DNA of 64,000 nt from Hymenoscyphus infarciens (lineage: Eukaryota > Ascomycota > Leotiomycetes > Helotiales > Helotiaceae). The stretch is from the NCBI GenBank assembly GCA_001414345.1, contig LLCB01000029.1, positions 124,001-188,000 on the forward strand, written 5' to 3'. Below are positions 34,924 through 46,403 of the stretch, piece by piece (position 1 is the stretch's first letter; each line of letters begins with the position of its first letter). The notes beneath the pieces are model-generated. The model saw nothing but the letters and a program-made list of their open reading frames with translations, ran no database searches and was not told the DNA's origin. The position numbers were made by a program, and so were the translations under genes.

Positions 34924-35941
34924 ATGGCTTCCCTTCAGGCCTCGGACCTATTCGGTGTTGAGGGATTGGTGGTGGTCATTACTGGAGGCGGATCTGGTGA
35001 GCTCGAATTGTTGAGAAAAACTAACTCCAGCTCACATTGACAGGTATCGGACTCATGATGGCCAAGTCACTTGAAGCAAATGGTGCTAAAGTATATATCG
35101 TCGGCCGCAGATTGGAGTCTCTTGAAGCAGCGGCTAAGCAAGCAGTGAGTGCACCCCCACTTTCATCACCAACAACCAATTCCCCATGGGTTCTGACATC
35201 CTCTTAGAAACACGGAAAGATTATCCCCCTTCAAGGAGATGTAACCAAAAAAGGAGACCTCCAAAAGGTCGTCGATAAAATCACCGCTGAAGAGGGTTTC
35301 ATCAACGTCCTCATCGCGAACTCTGGAATCACTGGTCCAACCCTTGAAGGTTTCAACAAAGACACGAAATCCATCTCCGAGATCCGAGACTTCTTCTGGA
35401 AGACTGATCCATCTGCGTTCCTGCAAACATATGATGTCAACGTGACTGCAGTTTTCTTCTCCATTGTTGCCTTCCTCGAACTTCTCGATGCCGGAAATAA
35501 GAAGGGAAATGTGGAACAAAAGAGCCAAGTAATTGCTACCTCCAGCATTGGGGGATTTAATCGTTTGCCGCTGGCGGGTTGGGCATATGGTCCAAGCAAA
35601 GCAGCGGTCACACACTTGATGAAGCAGGTGGCAACATTTTTTGCACCGCATGGAATTAGGAGTAATATTATTGCTCCCGGACGTAAGTGAAAGTTCTACT
35701 TCATATTAAAGTTGTTGCTGATATTCTCGTAGTATATCCCTCAGAGATGGGAAGTCCCCTTATTGAGAAAGCCAAGGCGGGCGGCGTACTCGATACAATG
35801 GTGCCTTTGAAAAGAGAGGGGAATGAACAAGATATGGCTGGTGCCATCTTGTATTTGACTTCGAAGGCTGGATCGTATGTCAGTGGCAATGTTCTCGTCA
35901 CTGATGGTGGTCGTTTGAATATTGTTCCTTCGACGTATTGA
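34924..35941 (+). CDS. Short-chain dehydrogenase/reductase (classical SDR)
   Basis: NAD(P)(H)-dependent oxidoreductase of unknown substrate. Four exons, 34924-34996, 35044-35144, 35208-35682 and 35733-35941, give 285 residues. The Rossmann cofactor motif TGGGSGIG is restored across the first intron. The NAG-type position reads NSGITG, the catalytic Ser is in ATSSIGG, and the YxxxK pair is in YGPSK. The C-terminus has the usual SGNVLVTDGGR. The Arg residues after the second strand (GRR) favour NADP(H), but this is only a hint. Intron 1 is 47 bp and its first seven bases are exactly complementary to seven bases after the branch site, so the donor can be paired in a hairpin. No pathway partner is next to it. 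Confidence 0.9.
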
Positions 35942-36327
35942 AGAGAAATGTGAGTAGTTCGGAGTGACAAGTCATGATTTGACTGGAAAACATGGTATGG
36001 AGATAGGCTAGTAGTAGCACAATTGCTGCAATAGCTATGCTACCATGTGCTTGGTGACGTAAAACCAACCCGTGAATGACTTTGAGCACCTTGGAGTCTT
36101 TCTCGGCAGTCGTTGTGTTGGCTTCCTCCACCATTTTCACAAGTAAAGCAGTTCTGATTTTATCTTTCATTACTTTTTGGCCCCCCTCATTTCACTTTTA
36201 TAACCGCCGAAGGCAATTAGAAACATTGTGCACGAAGATTTTGGATGGGTTGGCGATATAATTTCTTATTCTTTTCAGTTACGATTGTTCCAGAAGTTTA
36301 GGAGAACAATTCCTTCGCCTCTCGACC
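35942..36327. other. Convergent intergenic gap
   Basis: Between the 3' ends of the SDR and CorA-like genes. Holds both 3' UTRs; no gene or repeat is seen. Confidence 0.6.
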
Positions 36328-39300
36328 CTAGGGAGTGATATATATTTTGAAAGCAATACTCAGAGTAATAATGCTAAAGCTCAACGCGATGGGAACTGGG
36401 GATATCAGCATGACTATTGGTTCATAGAATGGGAAATGCTTACACATATATGTAAATTCTTGCCGGAAGTTCATATGGCCATCGTTAAGTTCGGCAACAT
36501 TCATGCCGAAAATACCAGTAATGAATGATAAAGGCATCTATTCAAAATTTTAGTTCGTTTCGAAAGATCATGGAAAGGGGACTGAAGGGACTTACAAAAA
36601 TGATTGTAACAACGGTAAACAACATAATTGTCCGACCTTGGCGAAGCGTTTCCCGGCCTTGCTCAACGGCCTCACGAGCTTCAAGTCGAGCCTCGACCAC
36701 GCCCATTTGCTGCTGCTTTAATCCTAATAGATCATTGAGCTTGTTACAATTAGCATGAACCCTCACCAAAATGACCTCGTGAGTTTGTTGATCTTACAGC
36801 AGAAGAAGTATCAGTGGCCGTATCAGCCAGTCTTTGAAGCTCTATAATCCTCTCATTAATTCCATCCAGCAATTCATTAGATTTCGAAATCGTCTGATTG
36901 TACCTCTTCCGGGCTAAGATAGTCGAGTCCGAAATGGGTTCCAGAATTTCCTCCTTAGCTTCTGCTTCGTCTACTGCAGCTCCTAATATGCTTCTTATAT
37001 GCCTAGTGAAAGTCTTGCAAACTGATTGTTGTTCTCGCAATAAATTTATCATGATTTTCAACTCATCTAAGATGTCTTTGATCTCTTGGAGAAGCTTGAC
37101 TTCAGTGTTGATGTCGATGAGGCTTTGGCGTCTTATGACGGTCTTCTTTTGGGTTCGGGCTTTGTAGGCTATGGAAAAGAGGCGGGTATATTCTAGAAAG
37201 TGGTTGAAGGATGTAATTTGTTTGAATGACTAATGAAATATTAGAAACGGGAACATAACCTAGAGCCGAAGGGGTTTCTTACTACATCACCTATGGCATG
37301 AGCGAAAATTTCGAGAACTTGAGGGCGGAGAGAATGGACTGCTGTTCGATCGAAAAAGACCTGTGAGCATTGATCGATAATCACAATCGCTAAATCATAA
37401 GCAGTGTGTATCTCTTGCTTTTGGACCGCTTTCAGCCGGATTCTCAAGCGTCGATGCACATCCGAATTATCAAATTCATTTTTGCCCCAACGAGAAGGGA
37501 AAAAAGTAATTACCGTATCTACACATGCTAGTTAATCACAGGTTTGTAGCATTTAGGAGATGCAAATTGACTTACTGCCGTCTAATATCCATAACCATAA
37601 TTGATCCACCATAAGCAAACGTGGTACAACTCGGATATCCTGCAAGCACTCTCGACACTCTAAATCCCTCTTCGCGTATTGGTCAGGTAGGTGCTTTTTT
37701 GGCGCCGTGGCTCGATACACCACTTGGCTCTTATCCTGTGTTTCAATATCCTTTAGGGCCCAATAATAATACTGATCGAGAGTTCGACGAGGATGCAGAG
37801 GGGGATTCAGATCCAATCGATTCTGCAAGAGAGTTTTGTCTGTGTAGAAATCCATTGCGGTCGCTAACTTTGCTGCTCGTAAGAGAACTTCCCCAAGACA
37901 CTTTGCTGGTGTTTCTTCGGAACTTGCACTCTATTTTGGGATGTCAAAAAAGGTCGAATACTCGGTGATTGACCTTGCGGGTTTATTACTTACGTTGCTT
38001 TGCTTCAAAGAATATCCCGTGCTGAACAAATTGAGAGAGGATCTCAAACGACTCATCTTTCTTTTACGTGAAGACTTTGTGTTTTGATTTTTTGTTTGCG
38101 CTATTGCGTGTGCTATATCAGAAAATTTCTTGGTGATGGTTCTCTTGCCGCTATCGCATGACTTGATTGTGCGAGCTTGTAGAGCCCGAGCCTTGTAAGT
38201 TTCCCAATGCAGGTATGGAATCTGGTATCCGTCAAACTGTGCTCTTGGACCGAGGGTAGAAAACTACTTACAAAAAGTACCAAATTCTTCTTTGATAGAT
38301 CACTAGAAGTGCCACCGACTAATAGCGCGTTAGTTATGTGAGAATTTGCTTTGTAGGTTACCAGATGTTTTTGTTGAAAGAAGCACATACCATTTGTTGT
38401 CACGTCACACCGAGGTCTCATTGACCTAGTGTGTACCGGATCATTGATTGACGGGCCACGTTGTTGCTGTTTCCCAAGATATCGCAGTCAGTTTAATTGT
38501 TTAGGAGAATGTGCGAAGGAATGTGAGAGAATTGAGGGATTAAGCGCAAAGTTTTAGGACAGTAAATTCCTAATTCTCCTAGTTCTTCTCGCTGACTTTT
38601 CTAGAAGAGATTGACGAAAGGAGATGAAGAGGAAAAAATGCTCCGAGAATCCGACTTACACCACGCCAGACCTCTTGATCAAGTAGTATGTTTGACTTCG
38701 TCTTTAAAGTCGATTCATTCTGCATCCAATCATCTGGAGATGTATTAAAATCATTGGAATCCCCATAATAACAGCCCATAAGCTCCTATTTGAAGAAATT
38801 AGTCAACGCCATGTGATTACCCAGGAAACCACTTACCTCGACCCATTTCATATCATTGGCTGGTACGTGAAAGTAACGTATTGTATCTTCGGAGCATTTT
38901 CCCAAAAGCGGGTTTCTTTCAGGGTCCTCATCGTACAAGAGTCTATTGAGAGGTATTTTTTGCTCTGGAAATTCTTCCGGCAAGAATTCCTTAAGTGTCT
39001 GGGGTGATGAGTTTTTAAAGAACATCATGTTCACACTAACATCCAGATCTTCATTCAGACCGTCCAGTTGGATTATCGGGTTTACCGGTTTGAAGGGCTT
39101 TAAATCATCCTCGAGTTCATCGTCTCCTTTTATTTCAATTTTCGAGGCATGGCCATTCAGATTGGCAAAAAATTCCTGGGATTTCGTCCCGGCACGTTCT
39201 CGCCATTGGCGTATGGCTTGTTTGTGCCGGCGGAGTAGAGCTCCCTCCTCTACATCTTGCCTCCTTTCCACAATAAACCGTAATCGTGCAATGCGACGTT

Positions 39301-39442
39301 GCTCGTTTTGAATACGAGCGCGATTGCCCTCCGTCAATCGATGGAGAAAATCTGCTTGTTCTGAGTTCTTGAGACAGCCAAAGAAATGCGAAATAAAATC
39401 GCCTGGGCCATGGAAGAACTGGCTCTGGCATTTCGAGTCCAT
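36328..39442 (-). CDS. CorA-like Mg2+ transporter-type protein, frameshifted (possible pseudogene)
   Basis: A fungal CorA-like membrane protein. Ten exons can be joined: 39442-38837, 38785-38660, 38466-38391, 38318-38272, 38221-37994, 37930-37576, 37519-37283, 37229-36798, 36739-36596 and 36537-36328. Conserved family stretches include YLHWET, PRLLMVDQLWLWILDG, and the second-last transmembrane segment TIIFMPLSFITGIFGMN, which carries the CorA GMN signature before a final hydrophobic helix. The model is about 820 codons plus one extra base. The break is in exon 7: a run of seven T (minus strand, at about 37500-37506) where six would keep the frame from VIT into FFPSRWGKNEF. No alternative splice I tried repairs it. 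It is either a homopolymer sequencing error or a recent inactivation. Everything else is intact. Substrate and membrane site are not known. Confidence 0.72.
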
Positions 39443-40926
39443 AATTTACTGTGGTAAAAATAGTTAACTGAGTGCAAAAGGAACACCACCATATTTAATA
39501 GCGCAGTTACAAGCGCCCTTTGAATACAGGGGATGTAAGCCATTTTTCGGGGGTGCAGGCAGGCCGTGGGGCACAGCAAATGGAGTGTGCAGGGAAGGGG
39601 ATCATCTGATCGATCATTGAGAGATCTTCAACTAGTCGCTCGAATGCAATGAAACGAAAGATTTAAGATGTTTAAGCTGAGACTGACGAATGGCAAGAAA
39701 CTCGCACACGACGTCTTTTTAAATTTTGCAAACCTCGCGGAGATCTGCTCCACGTAGACTCGTAACCCGTAGCTAGCACCTGAGAAGCTGAATTTCCGGG
39801 CCAGATCCTTATAAGGAGTATCTCAAACACTTGTTCGAACATTTGTTCAGGTTCAAAAAAATTTCCAACCAAAGAAAGAAGCAAGATTGGGCAACAGGGC
39901 GCGAAGAAAATAATGACGGAGCAATGCAAAACATAAAAAATAAACCCAGTTCCAGCGTTTGGTCCTTGGTACGGAGGCTTGAGAACTGTCCTAAACTTCT
40001 ACTGTGCTCTTGAAAACACCCTGTAGGACGAGTAGATATGCGTTTCTGTTGTGGTCTGTTGTAAGAAGTTTTAGCAGCGCCAATCGTCTTCGTCGAGGGG
40101 TGGGAATGGAGGAGGTTGGGGAATTGATACCCACACCCGATTTCCGTCTAACTCTTGTTGAGTAAGCGGTTGTTATTCACGTTATTGTAAGTAATCCACC
40201 AAATAAGCCACTCACGTGTCATCTACCCAGGCCCAAGGTCTCTCAACTTCACTGCTGCTATTTTCACCAGTTTTTTGCCTTTCCTCATAGGCCCCCGGAG
40301 GAGTTCCTGTCTTGGACGGGTCGTTCCAGCCATCGAGCGCATTGCCAAACACGAGAATGTTTCGAACAATCAGCTTCAACTATCCCAAACTATCTTCTAG
40401 GTTAATACGTCAAGTCCGTCGCGAACCCCCCGGTCAAACAGAAAATCTACGACAAATCGCGACTGAACTGCTCAGGTGATACAATCTTCAGCAGTTGCAC
40501 AGTTTTTCCAGGATAACGCCTACAAAGAATTTTTGGAACCATACATTTCAGAACAGCATTGATGGGAATTCAAATCAAATATACAATCATCATGTAATTT
40601 TCCCTCTGGACACCATTAAGGCTAAAAATTAACTTTGCTAGACTCTTCTATATGCCTTCATCTTATTTTAGTCATCCATCTTCAGTTCGTACACGTCGAA
40701 TTCCACGCTTCTCTCACCAACTCGCACCATGCTAAACGATTGTTCGCCTCGCACTTCACCCGAAACTTGAACTTTCCACATAGCGGGCCCGTCATATGCT
40801 TGTCCTACTCTTTGAAATCCTTGGAAACGAAACGCCTGTCAAATCGACATTGGATGACCAAAGAGAAAAACTCTGTGTCGAGACACCTCTCCAAAAGTTC
40901 TTTGCCTCCAAACCATCGTGATTGAT
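39443..40926. other. Intergenic region with a possible gene fragment
   Basis: The first part is the promoter region of the CorA-like gene. A possible minus-strand gene end lies at 40071-40378 (listed separately). The remainder up to the MFS stop shows no supported gene. Confidence 0.45.
40071..40378 (-). pseudogene. Possible 3' end of an unidentified gene (fragment)
   Basis: On the minus strand a frame runs LVFGNALDGWNDPSKTG to PWAW, then a donor-like site near 40221, and after a short gap a second stretch LDGNRVWVSIPQPPPFPPLD ending in DEDDWRC and a TAA at 40073-40071. The Pro-rich, Trp-ended tail reads like a genuine protein end. No upstream exon or start was found, and an in-frame stop lies just before the first stretch, so this is at best a fragment. 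Family unknown. Confidence 0.3.
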
Positions 40927-42666
40927 CTACGGTTCAGCTACCGGTAGAGAAGCGTCACTTCTATCAATCTTCTCGTTCTTGACTCCGTATTTTGTATCCA
41001 AACTTTCTCTTAGCACAACATCTTTGACAAAAAATGAGGCGATCACGCCCGATACTGCGAATGCTGTTCCGACTCCCCATAGGAGTTTCAAACAATTCCT
41101 AAACAGCTCGATCACTTCCACTCTAACTGGGCCACGTAATGATGTAGTGTATGCCCGCGAAGCATGCTCATAGGCCCCTCCCTTCTCGAAGGCTTCCCTC
41201 ACCACCACGTCGCTTATGGTGTGTAAAAGGCTCTTGGCCTTTGTCTCAAAGACACTTGAAGGGATAGCGACACCACACACAAATCCAAGACCATGGACAA
41301 AGCCCCATGTTGCTGTAGCCATTGCGACGTCGGATTCTGGCAATGGTGCCTGAATTGCGGGAAGTGTTGAAGTTTGGACAATACCGGCTCCAGCGGCGAA
41401 CAATATTTGAAGTGGGACCCAACCCAGTGCTGATGACTCCTGATCCAAAACACAAAATAGCCCAATAGCCGTTGCAGCGAGTGCAAATCCTATGAGCTGG
41501 TTGAAGCGATATCTTCCTGTTTTGGAGATAATAAACCCGCCAGCAATTCCGAAGGGCACCATTGGGAGAGCCCCTGCCAGTATGTTGATTCCAGATTCCT
41601 GAGGGGAGTTTTCCAAGACGCCTTGGAAATAGACCGGAAGGAAATACGTAGCCCAATACAGTATCAAGCCATGCAGAAAAGCGAGGAAAAAAGAAAGCCC
41701 GGATGTTCTATTCGAGAAGAGTCGGAGAGGCGTCATGGGATTTGCGCAAAATGGCGATGCCTCAAAAAGAACAAATAAGGGTAGAGCTATGGCACCGAGT
41801 AGCAGTGGAACCAAAGTATGCCACGATGTCCATGATATTGAGGATCCTTTGGAGCCCGTACCCGCCAGAGCAATGAGGACCGAAGTGACTGCACTCATGA
41901 GGAGAAAATTACCAATATAATCGATTCCAGCTAGTTGCCTCCAGGCCGTTCGGGCAGCCGTGGTGGTGGTGGTTATGATAGGAGATTCGGAGACTTCCAG
42001 CTTCACCAACAATATGATCAAGGTGAGCGCCAGCCCTGCGATCAGGAGATTCAACCAAAAGACCCAACGCCACCCGGTATGATCAACAATCACCTAAATA
42101 GAGTTAGCGAGATGATTTTAGAAGCTTCAGCTGGGAACTCTTACCCCTCCGCAAAGAGGCCCGAGGAAGGTCCCAAGAGCATAGGATGCATATACAACTC
42201 CGGTATACTTTTGTCTTTCTCGCAGTGGCGCCAAATCGCATACAACCATTGCCGGCAAGATGCTGAGTCCACCACCACCAAGTCCTTGAACTACACGGCC
42301 TCCGATCAACATTGCTGTATTTTGCGCCGCGCCACAGATTGTACTGCCCAGCATGAATAATATCATAGCTGTCAATATTGTTCTCTTCCGCCCAAACACA
42401 TCTGCGGATTGGCCATAAAGTGGCTGAACAGCGGTGAAAGTTAACGTGTAAGCATTGACCGTCCACACATACAATGACGATGAATGGAGTTCCGCGGCGA
42501 TGATAGGAAGTACTGTGGAAAGAATTGTCGAGTTGAGGGCACAAATGAATGAAGTCAAACAAAGTCCAGGAAACATGGCCCAGAAGCGCCAGCCATGATG
42601 TTTCCTGGTAAACTCTGCCACAGAAGAAGTAGGAGTCGAAGATGTTTCTGACATATCAGTGTCCAT
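40927..42666 (-). CDS. MFS transporter, DHA2 (14-helix) drug:H+ antiporter type
   Basis: Predicted plasma-membrane exporter of toxic compounds or metabolites. Two exons, 42666-42145 and 42093-40927, give 562 residues. The N-terminal half has NSTILSTVLP and the family motif GRVVQGLGGGG, with YGQSADVFGRKR as the loop 2-3 motif A. The sequence then continues VIVDHTGWRWVFWLN after a 51-bp intron. About 14 hydrophobic segments can be counted. The last TM segment is followed by a short cytoplasmic tail. No biosynthetic genes or a pathway regulator are close, so the cargo is unknown. Confidence 0.92.
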
Positions 42667-45600
42667 TTTGTTTTTGAAGAGAGGAAGTCAAGTCAAGTTG
42701 GCTCGATAAGATGTCCAAAGAGTGACTGCTTTATACAAAGTCAATGGAACAAGCGTAGCACTATATCGTTCCAACCTCTTGGTTATATCCAACTTTCCAT
42801 TAATGGTTATACGCTGAGCCAAGGCTAAATCATTACCAATGAATACTTGGAGTTGGTGTGATGCTCTTGATTTGATGCAACTTGGGGTATACTACGGTTC
42901 TCGCAGCTATCAGAACTTCCTTTCATTATGCGCCTTTTCCTTGGTACTCCTCTCATTATTTTTGTCATGTCTACGGTTCTTCTCTTGTGTCTCTCAGCCA
43001 TGTTTTCATCATGGGAGTGACGTTTCTTGACCTCAAGAGCATCGGCATCGGCATCGGCCAAGATTAGATTTGAGTATCGGCCCTTGGCTTTGGCATAAGG
43101 GATCACTGAGTAGCAAGCGTCAACTTTGTGCTTGTAACCATCGTAGGATGCCAGCAGAGTGATAGAGCAGCTACCCATAAGGGAATAAATGCCGTTTCTT
43201 TGAGAAGCCAATAAGAAGCTGAGTTTGACTCGCACATTCTGGGCACTGCTAGATATTGGATATCGGCACCAACACCTAGCCGAGAAATTCTTCGTTGTTT
43301 CATGTTTGAATCCGGTAAACTGGGCATTGTAGTTGACAATGTAACGAACATTTTGTGGGGGTTTTGTGGGGTAGTACGGACGGTTGCGGCGGCAGCATAC
43401 TCCGAACATGTACGCCAACCACTGTCCTATTTTCTGTGTAACTTAATTCTCCATGTTGTTTCTCATATCAAGTTGTACGTGAAATAGTCACTTCTGGAGA
43501 GCTCCATATCTCAGTAGATGCTGGAGGGAAATTTTTGAAGGGAGTACGGATGACCACACATAGCGGGGCAAATCGTGTAATATGTCGTATCTACCTATTC
43601 AGGAAGCTTTTGACGTGGAAAAGAAACGAGACGCAAAGGGCGTAACACTGCATCTGAGCGCGTGGATGAATCTAGAGGACAGCCATCTTTTATTGACGTG
43701 GTGTTTACATAGTTTATAGGTCAGCAGGAAGAACGAAGGTATGTCGTTCTTTCATGGCAGTTATTAATTCGATGATCCAACTAAGTCTCGGACAATATCC
43801 AAGGATTTTCAGGTACCATGATACACGACAGAAGTGTCTGACAGGAAATCTCAGGTAATCGTACAGGGGTTCTCACCGCTGGTCGTGCTCCTAAACCTTT
43901 TGTCAATCCAGTCGGCACTTCTTCACCGGCTCACAGGGGTAGTAGTACTCGGTTTGAGAGTGGCATCGGCCAGCAATGGCTTTGTCCATTCTGATCTATT
44001 TTGTAGTCTTGGCGCGACTGCGTCACTCCGTCGCCCAAAATTTGACGTAATGGAATTTTCAGAATGGGTCTTTGAAATTCAAAGGTTGACATCACTATTA
44101 CTGCTGTTTACTCTTTTCGGCTATTTTATTCCATGCTTTTCCATGCGTTAAGGAAGTCCAGCAAGCCACCTAGTGTTGCACACCGTGGCTATTTTTGATA
44201 GCTCTTTTGCCATATTATTCTCGCTAACCGGTAGAGAGAGCAAGCTTAACCAGTACAAGTAGCGAATAGTTTTTCACTGCCATTTGTCTCAGCATGGTTC
44301 CATATCTACTAAATAAACTAGAAAAATACGATGGGTTTGTTAACGCACTCTTTTTTGAAGAGCTTAGAACTTCAAGCGCGCCTAGCTAGAATACAATTCC
44401 TCTCAGTTACCCACATCTCGATTCGAGTTTCTCCATCAGCCCCTCCAATTTACTCTGTTTATGAATATCTGGAAGGGGTTTATAGTGAATTGAGACTCTA
44501 GCTTAATAAGCAGGGGGGCATATATGCCTCTCCTCTTGTACCGAGTAACCTCTATTCCATCAACACCACTTCCTTACGCTTTTGGCATCGTATTGAGCTC
44601 TCTGTCTTTGAATATCCATCCTTATTTATTATTGAGCAACCGGCAGATAAGAAATGATAAGAGAAAAGAGTTCTATCACATTTCTTCATCCCATCATCTC
44701 TTCCTCACATGTCACAAGAAAGATATAACCGACATCCTCTTCTACATCATCTGTGTATCAACTGGGCTTCTGCCTCATATCACGCTCCTGGATATGAGGG
44801 ACTACCAAGAAAAACCCTCGGATCTTTTAACTCTTTTAGTCTTGGATGCCGGATTACAATGCGTTGAGTGCTACGAAAATCGGAGATCGGGTCATTGAGA
44901 TGGGATATTCAAAGTGTCTTTCTCAGGGAATGGAATCATGATATCGCCACTTTTGAAGTCTATCTTTTTGTTGTCGTCGGGGTCCGGAGAATTGCGATGA
45001 TATGCGGATTCGAATTTCAGTTCCTGGGGTTTTTTAGTCTTCAAGCTCCTTCCGCTAGTAGCAAACCAGGTGAGCTATCTGTCAAGTGATTTTCAAGAGT
45101 CGTCATCGTTGCTGAGGTCATTCTTCAAACTTCCATGGCCCGTAACCTAACAGTAGGTCTTAGGTGTTTGTGTAGGTTAAGGAACTCTTACAAGCCTTCT
45201 AGAGAGTGTCTAGGCTTCTTTTAATAGTATATTAATATTATTATTAGAATAATTATATAATAGTACTACTAATAAATCTAAAGTTTATTATAAGATAGAT
45301 AGTAAAGGCCTCGCTATATAATAGCTATAGAATAAATAGCTTTAACTACTACGCTAGCGAGCTAAAAAGCATAAGAATTAACTAGTAGAATAATTCGCTA
45401 TTCTACTATATTAGGAATAATAGTCTTATATAACCTCTAGTTATGTAATAAGCTATTATAAGCTAATAGAAAGGCTAGAAAAATTAACCTTATCTAAAAG
45501 AGCTTAGTTTACCTCTTTTCTAGGCATATAGTCTTGCTAAAACTACAAAATATTAATATATTATTATATAATATTATATAATATTATCTAATATTTAAAA

Positions 45601-45738
45601 GCTACTTAGTTTATAAAACTACGTAGTTCTACTATATAAAACTGTACTAACTGCAGTTTTAGATACGTAATTTAAAACTAAGTAAAATTTCCTAAAAACT
45701 AACTATATAGCAAGTTAGTACAGGTAGTTCTTTAAAAA
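42667..45738. other. 3-kb region with no supported gene, becoming AT-rich
   Basis: Open frames at 43418-42825 (minus, 197 codons), 43834-44151 and 44524-44898 (plus) have no recognisable domain or clear intron structure. The minus-strand frame ends just short of the MFS start, so it may be coincidental. From about 45180 the sequence becomes a RIP-type block. Confidence 0.4.
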
Positions 45739-45770
45739 CTATACGTATTCCCTATACTGGTCTATCATAG
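45180..45770. repeat. AT-rich RIP-degraded block
   Basis: TA-rich with few CA or TG, including runs such as TATAATATTATATAATATT near 45562-45595. It abuts and seems to have removed the end of the DUF2235 gene at 45739. Origin of the repeat cannot be read. Confidence 0.75.
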
Positions 45771-46403
45771 AGTTGCTGCAAAGACCAACTGTAGTTACGA
45801 GACCAGAAGCTGCACGTGCCGTATAAGCTCCTCGTGACAATCCGAAGAAGTAGATTTCATCGCCTTCGTTGTAGTTGTTGACCTGTGGTAACCGTTAATT
45901 CCAAATACACATATGCAAATGCAAGTGAAAATATACTCACAAGAAAGTTATAAACTTCACAAACATTCTGCACCCTGGTGTTTCTTTCCCCAGCCCGCTG
46001 CTCGGGATGCTACCGAATCAGTTGCAGTTCCCACACCAGCATCATAAGACGATTTGGTGGATGACGGTCCCATTCTCGTCTCTGGTAAACTTCGCTACTG
46101 ATCGACTGATTTTCGCCACATTTGAGGGAATAGACTGAAGTCCATGATTTGAAACTGCAAGGTCCCGTCACAGCAAACGATGAGTCGTTTCTTTGGTGGT
46201 CGCGTGGCTGCCTGAGTAGCTTCCCACTGTTGGGTTTCACGTTCTCGTTGTTGCTCAAATGTTTCGGTGGATGTTTCATGCTCCATAAATGGTTGGGGGA
46301 TGAAAGGATTAATGGCACCTTGGGGGGTTGAGTCTACCATTTTGCGAGTCGAACAGAGAGTATGAGATTGGGATGGAGGAAAAGTGAAGGATGTCTGTTT
46401 CAC
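45739..46403 (-). pseudogene. Broken and truncated DUF2235 (Tle1-like) gene
   Basis: The N-terminus reads to RPPKKRLIVCCDGT, the strand that opens DUF2235 alpha/beta hydrolase domains. After this the conserved continuation appears in a different frame (LQSIPSNVAKISRSV), as if about four bases were lost near 46170. A second shift of about two bases occurs near 46050 before DAGVGTATDSVASRAAGWG. A spliced stretch then gives FGLSRGAYTAR, the GxSxG nucleophile motif of the family. The frame ends at 45739-45741 in the RIP block, far short of a full domain. With two frameshifts and a lost 3' end, this is a pseudogene. Related fungal proteins are predicted lipases of unknown role. Confidence 0.8.

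Noticed and set aside
32723..42666. Secondary-metabolite gene cluster (hydrolase, SDR, MFS)
   Set aside because: No polyketide, peptide or terpene synthase and no cytochrome P450 lies among them.
42825..43418. 197-codon minus-strand open frame near the MFS gene
   Set aside because: No domain, and it contains short microsatellite-encoded Ala-Asp repeats; kept only in the gap note.
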